This document shows positions 1 through 5,308 of a stretch of DNA of 5,308 bases, piece by piece. The notes beneath the pieces are model-generated. The model did not search any database and was not told the DNA's origin. It saw only the letters and a program-made list of their open reading frames with translations. The position numbers were made by a program, and so were the translations under genes. Position 1 is the stretch's first letter. Each line of letters starts with the position of its first letter. The DNA is from Methanomassiliicoccaceae archaeon UBA404 (GTDB taxonomy: Archaea; Thermoplasmatota; Thermoplasmata; Methanomassiliicoccales; Methanomethylophilaceae), in the NCBI GenBank assembly GCA_002498605.1, contig DAHY01000028.1:1-5308 (forward strand), given 5' to 3'.

Positions 1-608
1 TCCCATTTGACCACTGAAGCGTAAAGGTCTCTGAGGGCCGTTTTTATTGAAAAATCGTCCATAGACGGATCGATTGCCGGGAACCCGCCGTATACCATGA
101 ATCTGCTAAACGCGGTTCTGTCATCCATGCCGTCACCTCTGAGAACCTTCCATTCTGAAAACGATAATGGAAGCATGTCTATGCTTACGTACCGCCCTGT
201 AAGGTATGTTGAAAGTTCCGATGAGAGGATGTGTGCGTTGCTTCCCGTGATATATATGTCCGCATTTGTACCCGCCATAAGCGAATTGACTACCCGTTCC
301 CACCCTTCGGCTCTTTGAACCTCGTCAAAGAATACATAGCAACGCTCTTCCTTCGGTATCTTGGAGAATACGATTTCGGGCAAATCTCCTCCGGTCTTCA
401 CTGAAAAGAATTCAGGAAGTTCCAGATTAAAATTGAATATTCTGTCGTCCGGCACGCCGTCGGATTTAAGAATATCCCTGAACTGTTCCATTAAAACAGA
501 CTTCCCGCACCTGCGAACTCCTGTTATGATTTTGATAAAATCCGTGTTATCGCGGAATAAGGATAATCGTTCAAGATCTTTCTCCCGCAGTACGAATTTC
601 TTCATCAT
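1..608 (-). CDS. AAA ATPase of the AAA_14/DUF4143 type, N-terminal part (runs off left edge)
   Basis: The first 202 residues of a P-loop ATPase are visible; the gene continues beyond base 1. The Walker A motif GVRRCGKS is at residues 30-37, and Walker B (YVFFDE) at 91-96 is followed by VQRAEGWE. A sensor-like segment ITGSN (120-124) leads into LLSSEL-like and LTGRY stretches (128-140) and the characteristic LPLSFSEW (146-153), then YGGFP at 173-177. This order is typical of the archaeal/bacterial ATPases that carry a C-terminal DUF4143 domain; that domain would lie off the window. Family members are often multicopy, and their cellular role is poorly defined. The start could be ATG at 608 or the adjacent ATG at 605. 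No Shine-Dalgarno precedes either, and a TATA-like box lies about 27 nt upstream, so a leaderless mRNA is likely. No frameshift is seen. Family assignment is firm, function is unknown. Confidence 0.87.
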   Translation of the reverse strand, partial: MMKKFVLREKDLERLSLFRDNTDFIKIITGVRRCGKSVLMEQFRDILKSDGVPDDRIFNFNLELPEFFSVKTGGDLPEIVFSKIPKEERCYVFFDEVQRAEGWERVVNSLMAGTNADIYITGSNAHILSSELSTYLTGRYVSIDMLPLSFSEWKVLRGDGMDDRTAFSRFMVYGGFPAIDPSMDDFSIKTALRDLYASVVKW

Positions 609-630
609 GATTAGAATATCGGGTTTTCAG

Positions 631-639
631 ATATAATAA
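631..639 (-). promoter_or_regulatory. TATA-like box of the AAA ATPase gene
   Basis: On the minus strand this reads TTATTATAT. Its centre is about 27 nt before the ATG at 608, the spacing expected between an archaeal TATA box and a transcription start at or next to the start codon. No ribosome site lies between. The palindromic repeat copy begins directly upstream, where the TFB recognition element would be. Called from position and composition only. Confidence 0.5.
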
Positions 640-669
640 TTTAGGGTATACCCGAAATTATATGGACTT
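640..669 (-). repeat. Direct repeat copy 1 with GGGTATACCC palindrome (putative operator)
   Basis: This 30-bp unit matches the unit at 681-710 at 27 of 30 positions; the first 19 bases (TTTAGGGTATACCCGAAAT) are identical. Bases 640-657 form an 18-bp dyad with one mismatched pair around the perfect 10-bp palindrome GGGTATACCC (644-653). It abuts the TATA-like box of the ATPase gene on its upstream side, a position where a bound protein would block or recruit the basal factors. A transcription-factor site is an inference from symmetry, repetition and position. Confidence 0.65.
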
Positions 670-670
670 T

Positions 671-682
671 AACTTTAAAGTT
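671..682. repeat. 12-bp perfect palindrome between the two direct repeats
   Basis: AACTTTAAAGTT is its own reverse complement. It sits between the two repeat units and overlaps the start of the second by two bases. Relative to copy 2 it occupies the same place that the TATA-like box occupies relative to copy 1, so its TTTAAA centre could be a second, weaker TATA element. A perfect 12-bp palindrome is expected by chance about once in a window of this size, so significance rests on position. Confidence 0.4.
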
Positions 683-710
683 TAGGGTATACCCGAAATA
701 AAACGGACTT
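681..710 (-). repeat. Direct repeat copy 2 with GGGTATACCC palindrome (putative operator)
   Basis: Second copy of the 30-bp unit, offset exactly 41 bp from copy 1, close to four turns of B-DNA, so both copies face the same side of the helix. The dyad occupies 681-698 with GGGTATACCC at 685-694. The unit ends five bases before the complement of the stop codon of the second exporter gene (715-717). Differences from copy 1 are three substitutions in the spacer at 700-704. It could be a paired operator for the ATPase gene or a relic of a duplicated promoter. Confidence 0.62.
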
Positions 711-714
711 ATAC

Positions 715-2523
715 TCAAACCGCCGACATATCTTCGAACTGACTGTTGTACAGTTCCTTGTACTCCCCGCCCGATGCAAGAAGTTCTTCGTGGGTTCCCT
801 GCTCGACGATATTGCCGTCTTTCATCAGCAGTATCATGTCCGAATTCTTGATTGTGGAAAGGCGGTGGGCTATAACGAAGGACGTACGTCCCCCGGTCAT
901 GGAATCCATCGCGTTCTGAATTATTCTCTCGGTTCTCGTATCTACCGAACTTGTTGCCTCATCCAATATGAGCATCGGCGCATTCTCAACCATGGCACGC
1001 GCAATGGTGATCTGCTGCCTCTGACCCACGGAAAGGGACGAGACATTGTCAAGCTTAGTATCGTATCCGTTCGGTAACGTCCGTATGAAGTGATCGACTC
1101 CGACGGCCGTGCAGGCTTCGATAACCTCTTCGTCCGTGGCATCCTTCTTCGAATAGACGATATTCTCTCTTACGGTGCCTTCGAATATCCAGGTATCCTG
1201 CAACACCATGCAGAAGAGTTCGTGAACATCGCTGCGTTTCATATCTTTGATTGATACACCGTCCACGAGTATGTCGCCGCTGTCGGTTTCGTAGAACTTC
1301 ATGAGCAGGTTGACCAAAGTGGTTTTTCCCGCTCCCGTGGGTCCGACGATGGCGACCTTCTGACCCGGTTCCACCGTTGCGGAGAATCCGCGGATGACTT
1401 CTTTTCCGGGAACATATCCGAAGTGCACGTCTCTGAACTCCACGCGTCCCCTGACGTTCTCTATTTTATGAGTAAGATTTTCTTCGGGCGACAATTCCTC
1501 TTCTTCTATGAATTCAAAGACTCTTTCCGCCGATGCGGCCACGGACTGCATGCCCGTGAAAGCCTGTGCCAGCTGAGACATGGGCTGTGTGAAAAGACGG
1601 ACATAAATCATAAACGCGACTATGACGCCGATGGTGATGTTTCCGTTTATGACTATGATTGCCCCGTAGATACATACGGCCACGTATCCCAGGTTACCGA
1701 TGAAATTCATCAGCGGCATCATTAGCCCCGACAGGAACTGGGACATGAACGCGCTGTCTGCAAGTCCGTCGTTCACCGCGTCGAATTTCCTGGTGGCGCT
1801 TTCCTGCCCGTTGTATACCTTTACCACGTCATGGGACGAGTATATCTCGGTCACGTGACCGTTCATTTTACCCAGGTATTCCTGTTGTTTGATGAAATAT
1901 TTTTGAGATCTCCTGACAATAAGGGACATCAGAACAAAACCGGCAAGAGATGACAGAACGGCAACAATCATCATCGATATGTTGGTATAGGCCATCATGA
2001 CCAGGGAACCTATCAGCATGGTCACCGACGTTATCAGCGTGCCCATACTCTGATTCATGGACTGTCCCAGAGTGTCTATGTCGTTGGTTGTGCGGCTCAG
2101 TATGTCTCCCTTGCTCGATCTGTCGAAATACTTCAAAGGCAGACGGTTTATCTTTTTTGAAATGTCGGTACGGAGTCTTGAGGCGGTTTTCTGCGATACC
2201 GTGGCCATAATATAATTCTCTACTAAAGACAGAATTCCGCTTACGGCGTAAATGGCGATTAGAAATACGCCTATTTCCCAGACAGCTCCCATATCGACAA
2301 CACCCGATATCAGACCCTCCTTTACCAAATCGGTCAGATCGCGGAGTTTATTGGGACCTATCAGTGTCAGCGCCGTGCCGACGAACGCAAATATCATCGC
2401 CGCCCATACTGCGATTCTGTGCTTACCCAGATATGAAAAGAGTTTTTTCCATGCGGTGCCGAATGATTTGGGCTTCTCGCCTTTTACTCTGCCGTGACCG
2501 TGAGGGCTGTGGGGCGGACTCAT
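715..2523 (-). CDS. ABC exporter half-transporter, second subunit (consensus-site ATPase)
   Basis: A type IV ABC exporter half of 602 residues: about six membrane segments (roughly 38-58, 82-105, 160-180, 183-203, 270-292, 296-314), then an ATP-binding domain. A-loop Tyr370, Walker A GPTGAGKT (394-401), Q-loop Gln442, signature LSVGQ (497-501, a deviation from LSGGQ), Walker B MLILDE with catalytic Glu522, D-loop SSVD (525-528), H-loop His553. It thus supplies the Walker and His residues of the competent site and the poor signature of the degenerate site. The partner is the preceding gene. I chose ATG 2523 over an ATG at 2580: it makes an ATGA overlap with the upstream stop, has AAAAGGAG 8 nt before it, and removes 19 residues encoded inside the upstream gene. 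The N-terminus is His/Pro/Gly-rich before the first helix. Probably exports drugs, lipids or peptides; substrate unknown. Confidence 0.93.
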   Translation of the reverse strand: MSPPHSPHGHGRVKGEKPKSFGTAWKKLFSYLGKHRIAVWAAMIFAFVGTALTLIGPNKLRDLTDLVKEGLISGVVDMGAVWEIGVFLIAIYAVSGILSLVENYIMATVSQKTASRLRTDISKKINRLPLKYFDRSSKGDILSRTTNDIDTLGQSMNQSMGTLITSVTMLIGSLVMMAYTNISMMIVAVLSSLAGFVLMSLIVRRSQKYFIKQQEYLGKMNGHVTEIYSSHDVVKVYNGQESATRKFDAVNDGLADSAFMSQFLSGLMMPLMNFIGNLGYVAVCIYGAIIVINGNITIGVIVAFMIYVRLFTQPMSQLAQAFTGMQSVAASAERVFEFIEEEELSPEENLTHKIENVRGRVEFRDVHFGYVPGKEVIRGFSATVEPGQKVAIVGPTGAGKTTLVNLLMKFYETDSGDILVDGVSIKDMKRSDVHELFCMVLQDTWIFEGTVRENIVYSKKDATDEEVIEACTAVGVDHFIRTLPNGYDTKLDNVSSLSVGQRQQITIARAMVENAPMLILDEATSSVDTRTERIIQNAMDSMTGGRTSFVIAHRLSTIKNSDMILLMKDGNIVEQGTHEELLASGGEYKELYNSQFEDMSAV

Positions 2524-4271
2524 CCCATCAACTCCTTTTCCGACAGCTGAGACAGAGCTATGCTTCTGTACACTTCGCAACTCTCCAGCAAATCCGTATG
2601 TCTGCCCGTCCCCGCAACGCGTCCTTCGTCCAATACCACTATAGTATCGGCCTCCATGATGGTCCCGATTCTTTGTGCCACAATCAGACTTGTGACGCCC
2701 GAGGTTTCTTTCTTCAATGCTTTTCTAAGTACCTTGTCGGTTTTGTAATCAAGTGCCGAGAACGAATCGTCAAAAATGTAAAATTCCGGTTTCCTGCAAA
2801 CCGCGCGGGCAATGGCCAAACGCTGTTTCTGTCCGCCGGAGAGATTTGTGCCGCTTTCCGATATCGCTCCTTCGTAACCGTTTTCTATCTTCTCCACGAA
2901 ATCCGTTCCCTGAGCTATGGCAACCGCTTTCTTTACGTCATCGATTGTTCTTTTATCGTCGGTATCGCCGTAATTCACGTTACTTTCGACGGTGCCGGAA
3001 AATATGACCGCTTTCTGCGGTACGTATCCGATCTTTCCGTGAAGAGCATTCAGTTCGTAATCCCGCACATCCACGCCGTCAACGAGTATTTGCCCGTCGG
3101 TTACGTCATAAAAACGCGGAACCAGATTTATCAGCGTGCTTTTGCCGCTTCCCGTGGAACCTATGAATGCCACGGTTTCCCCTTTTTTGGCTTTGAATGA
3201 AACGTTTTCCAAAACGCTGTCGGCGGCACCCGGATATCTGAAGGATACGTTTCTGAATTCAATTTCACCCTCTGTTCCTTCGGGGGATTCTTTGACGGTG
3301 CCGCCCCTGACGGTGGGTTCGGTATCGATTACTTCTTCGATACGTCTTGCGGCCACGGCGGCACGCGGAACAATCATGAAAATTATTATCATCATCATGA
3401 ATGCCATGACCACCTGCATCGCGTAGGACGAGAATACAATCATATCCGAGAATAATTCCAACCTGAGTTCGAATCCCGATGCGGCTGATATCAGAATCGC
3501 GCCGATTATGTATATGGCAAGGGAAAGCAGACTCATCACGGTGGAAATCACCGGCAACATGAATGCCATGGTACGGCTTGTAAACAGATTTGTCGATGTA
3601 AGTTCCTCATTGGCAACTTCGAACTTGGCTTCCTGGTAACTCTCGGCGTTGTAAGCACGGACAACTCTTACTCCGGTCAGACCTTCTTCGGTTATACGGT
3701 TGACATTGTCCGTCAGTCTCTGTATTATCTTGAAACGGGGAATTACGAGATACATAACAACGGATATCGTCGACATTAAAATCACAATGGCCACGGCCAT
3801 CGCAAGGGTCCAGGTCATATCTTTGTTGGAAATTTTTACTATGGCCCATATTGCCATGACCGGCGCTCTCATTATAACCTGCATGCCTATGGCAAAAGCA
3901 GTCTGAATCTGTGTGACATCGTTCGTAGACCGGGTTATCAGACTTGCGAGAGAGAATTTGCTTGTTTCCGCTTTTGAAAATGAACCCACTTTGTCGAATT
4001 GTAACTTGCGCAGACGGTGAGCCAAAGAGGCGGCGATGTACGCGGCTACGGCTCCGACGAAAATCGCCATAATCAAACTGCCCAATGCCGCACCGATCAT
4101 GGGCCACCCCTGGCTCATAATCTGCTCAACGGTTCCGCCGGTGGTAAGCAATGTTGTGATTTGAGCCATATATCCCGGGATTTCCAATTCCAGGTATACC
4201 TGGAAACACACCAGCACGAAACACACTGCAACAAGAGACCATTCCTTTTTATTGATATATTTGAAAATCAT
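2520..4271 (-). CDS. ABC exporter half-transporter, first subunit (degenerate-site ATPase)
   Basis: A type IV ABC exporter half of 583 residues, partner of the next gene. About six membrane segments (roughly 12-28, 56-82, 126-147, 154-176, 238-262, 276-301) precede the ATP-binding domain: A-loop Tyr346, Walker A GSTGSGKS (371-378), Q-loop Gln419, canonical signature LSGGQ (477-481), Walker B FYIFDD, D-loop SALD (505-508). The catalytic Glu after Walker B is Asp502, and the H-loop His is Gln533 (VAQR). These two losses mark the degenerate site known from heterodimeric exporters such as TM287/288 and BmrCD; its LSGGQ completes the competent site of the partner. Start ATG 4271 overlaps the MarR stop as TGATG and has GAGGAGG 7 nt upstream; a TTG at 4274 is in frame but poorly spaced. 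The gene ends with TGA overlapping the next ATG (ATGA). An 18-bp palindrome covers codons 23-28. Efflux role inferred; substrate unknown. Confidence 0.93.
   Translation of the reverse strand: MIFKYINKKEWSLVAVCFVLVCFQVYLELEIPGYMAQITTLLTTGGTVEQIMSQGWPMIGAALGSLIMAIFVGAVAAYIAASLAHRLRKLQFDKVGSFSKAETSKFSLASLITRSTNDVTQIQTAFAIGMQVIMRAPVMAIWAIVKISNKDMTWTLAMAVAIVILMSTISVVMYLVIPRFKIIQRLTDNVNRITEEGLTGVRVVRAYNAESYQEAKFEVANEELTSTNLFTSRTMAFMLPVISTVMSLLSLAIYIIGAILISAASGFELRLELFSDMIVFSSYAMQVVMAFMMMIIIFMIVPRAAVAARRIEEVIDTEPTVRGGTVKESPEGTEGEIEFRNVSFRYPGAADSVLENVSFKAKKGETVAFIGSTGSGKSTLINLVPRFYDVTDGQILVDGVDVRDYELNALHGKIGYVPQKAVIFSGTVESNVNYGDTDDKRTIDDVKKAVAIAQGTDFVEKIENGYEGAISESGTNLSGGQKQRLAIARAVCRKPEFYIFDDSFSALDYKTDKVLRKALKKETSGVTSLIVAQRIGTIMEADTIVVLDEGRVAGTGRHTDLLESCEVYRSIALSQLSEKELMG
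2532..2539 (-). promoter_or_regulatory. Ribosome binding site of second exporter gene
   Basis: The minus strand reads AAAAGGAG, 8 nt before the ATG at 2523. It lies inside the 3' end of the upstream exporter gene. It decides the start: the longer alternative at 2580 would place this site within its own coding region. Confidence 0.75.
4188..4205. repeat. 18-bp perfect palindrome inside the first exporter gene
   Basis: TTCCAGGTATACCTGGAA is identical to its reverse complement. It aligns exactly with six codons (Phe23 to Glu28) of the first exporter subunit, about 65 bases after its start codon. The central GGTATACC is also the core of the two palindromes before the ATPase gene. A 10-bp palindrome, ATCCCGGGAT, lies nearby at 4172-4181. 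It may be an intragenic protein site, a site for mRNA structure, or chance. Confidence 0.6.
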
Positions 4272-4696
4272 CAATCGGCCTCCTCGTTGAATTTCGAATT
4301 GATTTTGTCAACTGCCGACTTGAACACAGTCATTTCTTCTTCGGTTAAATCGGATAAAAGTTCTTCCCAGATACGGTTGGATGTATCCTTGATTACTTTT
4401 ACCGCATCTTTCCCTTTATCGGTAAGTACAAGACTGTAACGCCTTGCGTCTTCGCTGTTATTTGATACGAAACCCGCATCGATCAGCGCACCGATAGTAC
4501 GGGTTGTTATGGACTTGTCAACCATCAGATATGCGGATACTTCCTTCATGGATGATCCGGGAACTTCGGCTATTGTCATAAGATACGGTCCCTGGGAACC
4601 CTGTAATCCCAGCGGTTCTATCTTTGATGTCAGCTTTTTGTCCAGGTACTGCTTTATGGCCCTCGGGGTAATATGTCTTTCCGCTTCCCAGTTCAC
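4271..4696 (-). CDS. MarR-family winged-helix transcriptional regulator
   Basis: A 141-residue protein of normal MarR length. Helix 1 (about 11-27) belongs to the dimerisation region. The helix-turn-helix spans about 49-76 (SMKEVSAYLMVDKSITTRTIGALIDAGFV), and the wing has the family hallmark DARRYSLVLTDKGK at 83-96. A C-terminal helical segment (about 98-136) completes the dimer interface. It is the first gene of the operon and overlaps the first exporter gene (TGATG), so it most likely represses its own promoter and thereby the exporter, being released by a ligand. I place the start at GTG 4696. An in-frame TTG at 4714 gives six more residues but lies inside the inverted repeat and probably upstream of the transcription start. 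GTG 4696 is 25 nt from the centre of the TATA-like box and has no ribosome site, so the mRNA is probably leaderless. Ligand unknown. Confidence 0.9.
   Translation of the reverse strand: MNWEAERHITPRAIKQYLDKKLTSKIEPLGLQGSQGPYLMTIAEVPGSSMKEVSAYLMVDKSITTRTIGALIDAGFVSNNSEDARRYSLVLTDKGKDAVKVIKDTSNRIWEELLSDLTEEEMTVFKSAVDKINSKFNEEAD
4279..4285 (-). promoter_or_regulatory. Ribosome binding site of first exporter gene
   Basis: The minus strand reads GAGGAGG, 7 nt before ATG 4271 and inside the last codons of the MarR gene. It supports ATG 4271 over TTG 4274 and suggests translational coupling to the regulator. Confidence 0.8.
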
Positions 4697-4700
4697 AATG

Positions 4701-4716
4701 AGTTGACAAGTCAACT
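4701..4716. promoter_or_regulatory. Inverted repeat, putative MarR operator
   Basis: AGTTGAC-AA-GTCAACT is a perfect 7-bp inverted repeat with a 2-bp spacer. Its inner TTGAC-NN-GTCAA resembles the TTG...CAA symmetry of known MarR-family operators such as the E. coli mar sites. It lies between the TATA-like box and the MarR start codon, so a bound dimer would block transcription initiation. Binding by the product of the adjacent gene is inferred. Confidence 0.72.
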
Positions 4717-4726
4717 TATATATAAA
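4717..4726 (-). promoter_or_regulatory. TATA-like box of the MarR-exporter operon
   Basis: The minus strand reads TTTATATATA, directly upstream of the inverted repeat. Its centre is 25 nt from GTG 4696, the usual archaeal distance from TATA box to transcription start. This is the only promoter candidate I see for all three operon genes; none is visible at the tight junctions inside the operon. Confidence 0.62.
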
Positions 4727-4756
4727 GCTTAATACTTTTTTAATTTATAAAATGAA

Positions 4757-4781
4757 GAATTCCTTCTATCGGAATTCCGAT
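4757..4781 (-). terminator. Hairpin / 14-bp palindrome between the HAD and MarR genes
   Basis: Two overlapping symmetries occur here. GAATTCC (4757-4763) and GGAATTC (4771-4777) form a 7-bp stem with a 7-base loop. ATCGGAATTCCGAT (4768-4781) is a perfect palindrome. On the minus strand the hairpin is followed by a moderately T-rich stretch (TTCATTTTATAAATT), so it may end the HAD transcript about 52 bases after its stop codon. It could instead be a protein site about 50 bp upstream of the operon TATA box. The T-run is too weak to call a strong intrinsic terminator. Confidence 0.4.
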
Positions 4782-4832
4782 TTTACTTTTCCGAATGTCT
4801 GAGTTTTGTAGACGTTACAGAAAATCGGACCG

Positions 4833-5308
4833 TTAATCTTTCAACAATCCGTCAACTATTCCGATGAGACTTTCCATGGACTTCAGAATCCAGGTTCCCA
4901 TCTTTCGCATATCCTCGTCGGGTTCGGTCAGATCGGAAAATACTGCCACTCTGCAACCGGCGGTGTATGCCGCACGGACACCGTTCGGAGAGTCCTCCAC
5001 CGCTATGCAATTTTCGGGTTTTTCACCGATTCTTTCGGCTGCGTACTGATAAACATCCGGATACGGTTTCCCCCGTTCCACCATCGATGCGGAAACAATC
5101 GTATCAAATCTGTTCTCGATGCCCAACATTCTGATATAATTCATCGCTCTGTCGTATTGAGTCGATGTAACCACTGCTTTCTTCAGGTTTCTTTTTTCAA
5201 GGTGTTCAAAAACTTCTTCAACGCCGTCTTTTAGGTCCAGGCCGTTATCTTCGATGAAAATTTTCATCCGTCTTCTGCGTTCTTCGCGTATGGCGTAAAA
5301 ATCAAAAT
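4833..5308 (-). CDS. HAD-superfamily hydrolase (beta-phosphoglucomutase/phosphatase-like), C-terminal part
   Basis: The last 157 residues are present; the reading frame is open to the right edge, so the 5' end is off the window. Conserved HAD motifs II to IV are visible. Motif II is AVVTSTQ (about 5157-5177), followed by the helix DRAMNYIRMLGI. Motif III Lys is in RGKPYPDVY (Lys near 5067-5069). Motif IV is CIAVEDSPNGVRAAYTAGC (Glu-Asp near 4992-4997). The GKPxPDxY and EDSxxGxxAAxxAG pattern is that of the beta-phosphoglucomutase/phosphoglycolate phosphatase/sugar-phosphatase group. Motif I, with the nucleophilic Asp, and most of the cap domain lie beyond the edge. The ATG at 5267 is not a credible start because it would leave the enzyme without its nucleophile, and the frame continues upstream (FYAIREERRRR). 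Substrate cannot be told. Co-directional with the MarR operon but separated by a gap with its own promoter, so probably an independent unit. Confidence 0.88.
   Translation of the reverse strand, partial: FDFYAIREERRRRMKIFIEDNGLDLKDGVEEVFEHLEKRNLKKAVVTSTQYDRAMNYIRMLGIENRFDTIVSASMVERGKPYPDVYQYAAERIGEKPENCIAVEDSPNGVRAAYTAGCRVAVFSDLTEPDEDMRKMGTWILKSMESLIGIVDGLLKD

Noticed and set aside
97..636. Plus-strand frames of 73 and 91 codons
   Set aside because: They are antisense to the ATPase gene, whose minus-strand frame carries clear Walker A, Walker B and LPLSF motifs.
640..710. GGGTATACCC repeats as a CRISPR array or an intrinsic terminator
   Set aside because: There are only two units, with an 11-bp gap between them. 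The palindromes have no loop and no T-run follows, so neither reading fits; an operator pair is simpler.
2364..3200. A 278-codon open frame on the plus strand
   Set aside because: It runs antisense across the junction of two well-supported exporter genes. Its translation shows no recognisable domain, and it is best explained as a shadow of their codon use.
3607..4107. A 166-codon open frame on the minus strand
   Set aside because: It lies wholly inside the first exporter gene in another frame, with a low-complexity Arg/Ser/Cys-rich translation and no domain.
4803..4824. Imperfect TTTTGTA/TACAGAAAA stem just after the HAD stop codon
   Set aside because: It needs a bulge and is nearly all A/T, too weak to call a terminator.
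5267..5267. ATG at 5267 as a complete 144-residue HAD protein
   Set aside because: The open frame continues to the window edge, and the short form would lack motif I with the nucleophilic Asp, so the gene is treated as cut by the window.

Overview
The window reads as chromosomal DNA of a gut- or rumen-type archaeon, most likely a Methanomassiliicoccales/Thermoplasmata relative. This is an inference. The two genes that open a transcription unit here have an A/T-rich TATA-like box about 25-27 nt before the start codon and no Shine-Dalgarno sequence, which fits leaderless archaeal transcription. Genes inside the operon have strong purine-rich ribosome sites. The proteins themselves are of types shared freely with Firmicutes, so a bacterial host cannot be excluded from sequence alone.

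All five genes lie on the minus strand, so the window is read from right to left. At the right edge (4833-5308) is the C-terminal part of a HAD-superfamily phosphatase or phosphomutase. A regulatory gap of about 136 bases follows (4697-4832), with a 14-bp palindrome/hairpin, a TATA-like box and a 16-bp inverted repeat. Then comes a tightly packed three-gene operon: a MarR-family regulator (4271-4696), then two ABC exporter half-transporters (2520-4271 and 715-2523). The junctions are TGATG and ATGA overlaps, each with a good ribosome site. A second regulatory gap (609-714) carries a 30-bp direct repeat whose core is the palindrome GGGTATACCC. It lies directly before the promoter of an AAA ATPase of the AAA_14/DUF4143 type, which runs off the left edge (1-608).

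The three middle genes form a recognisable module: the MarR protein probably represses its own promoter through the inverted repeat between the TATA box and the start, and so controls a heterodimeric multidrug or peptide exporter. The two nucleotide-binding domains are complementary, with one consensus and one degenerate ATP site. The HAD protein and the ATPase look like unrelated neighbours.

I see no new biological system here. The points most worth a second look are the repeated palindromes before the ATPase gene, an 18-bp perfect palindrome inside the first exporter gene that shares their GGTATACC core, and the MarR operator geometry. The usual first-AUG/longest-ORF starts of three genes appear to need correction.
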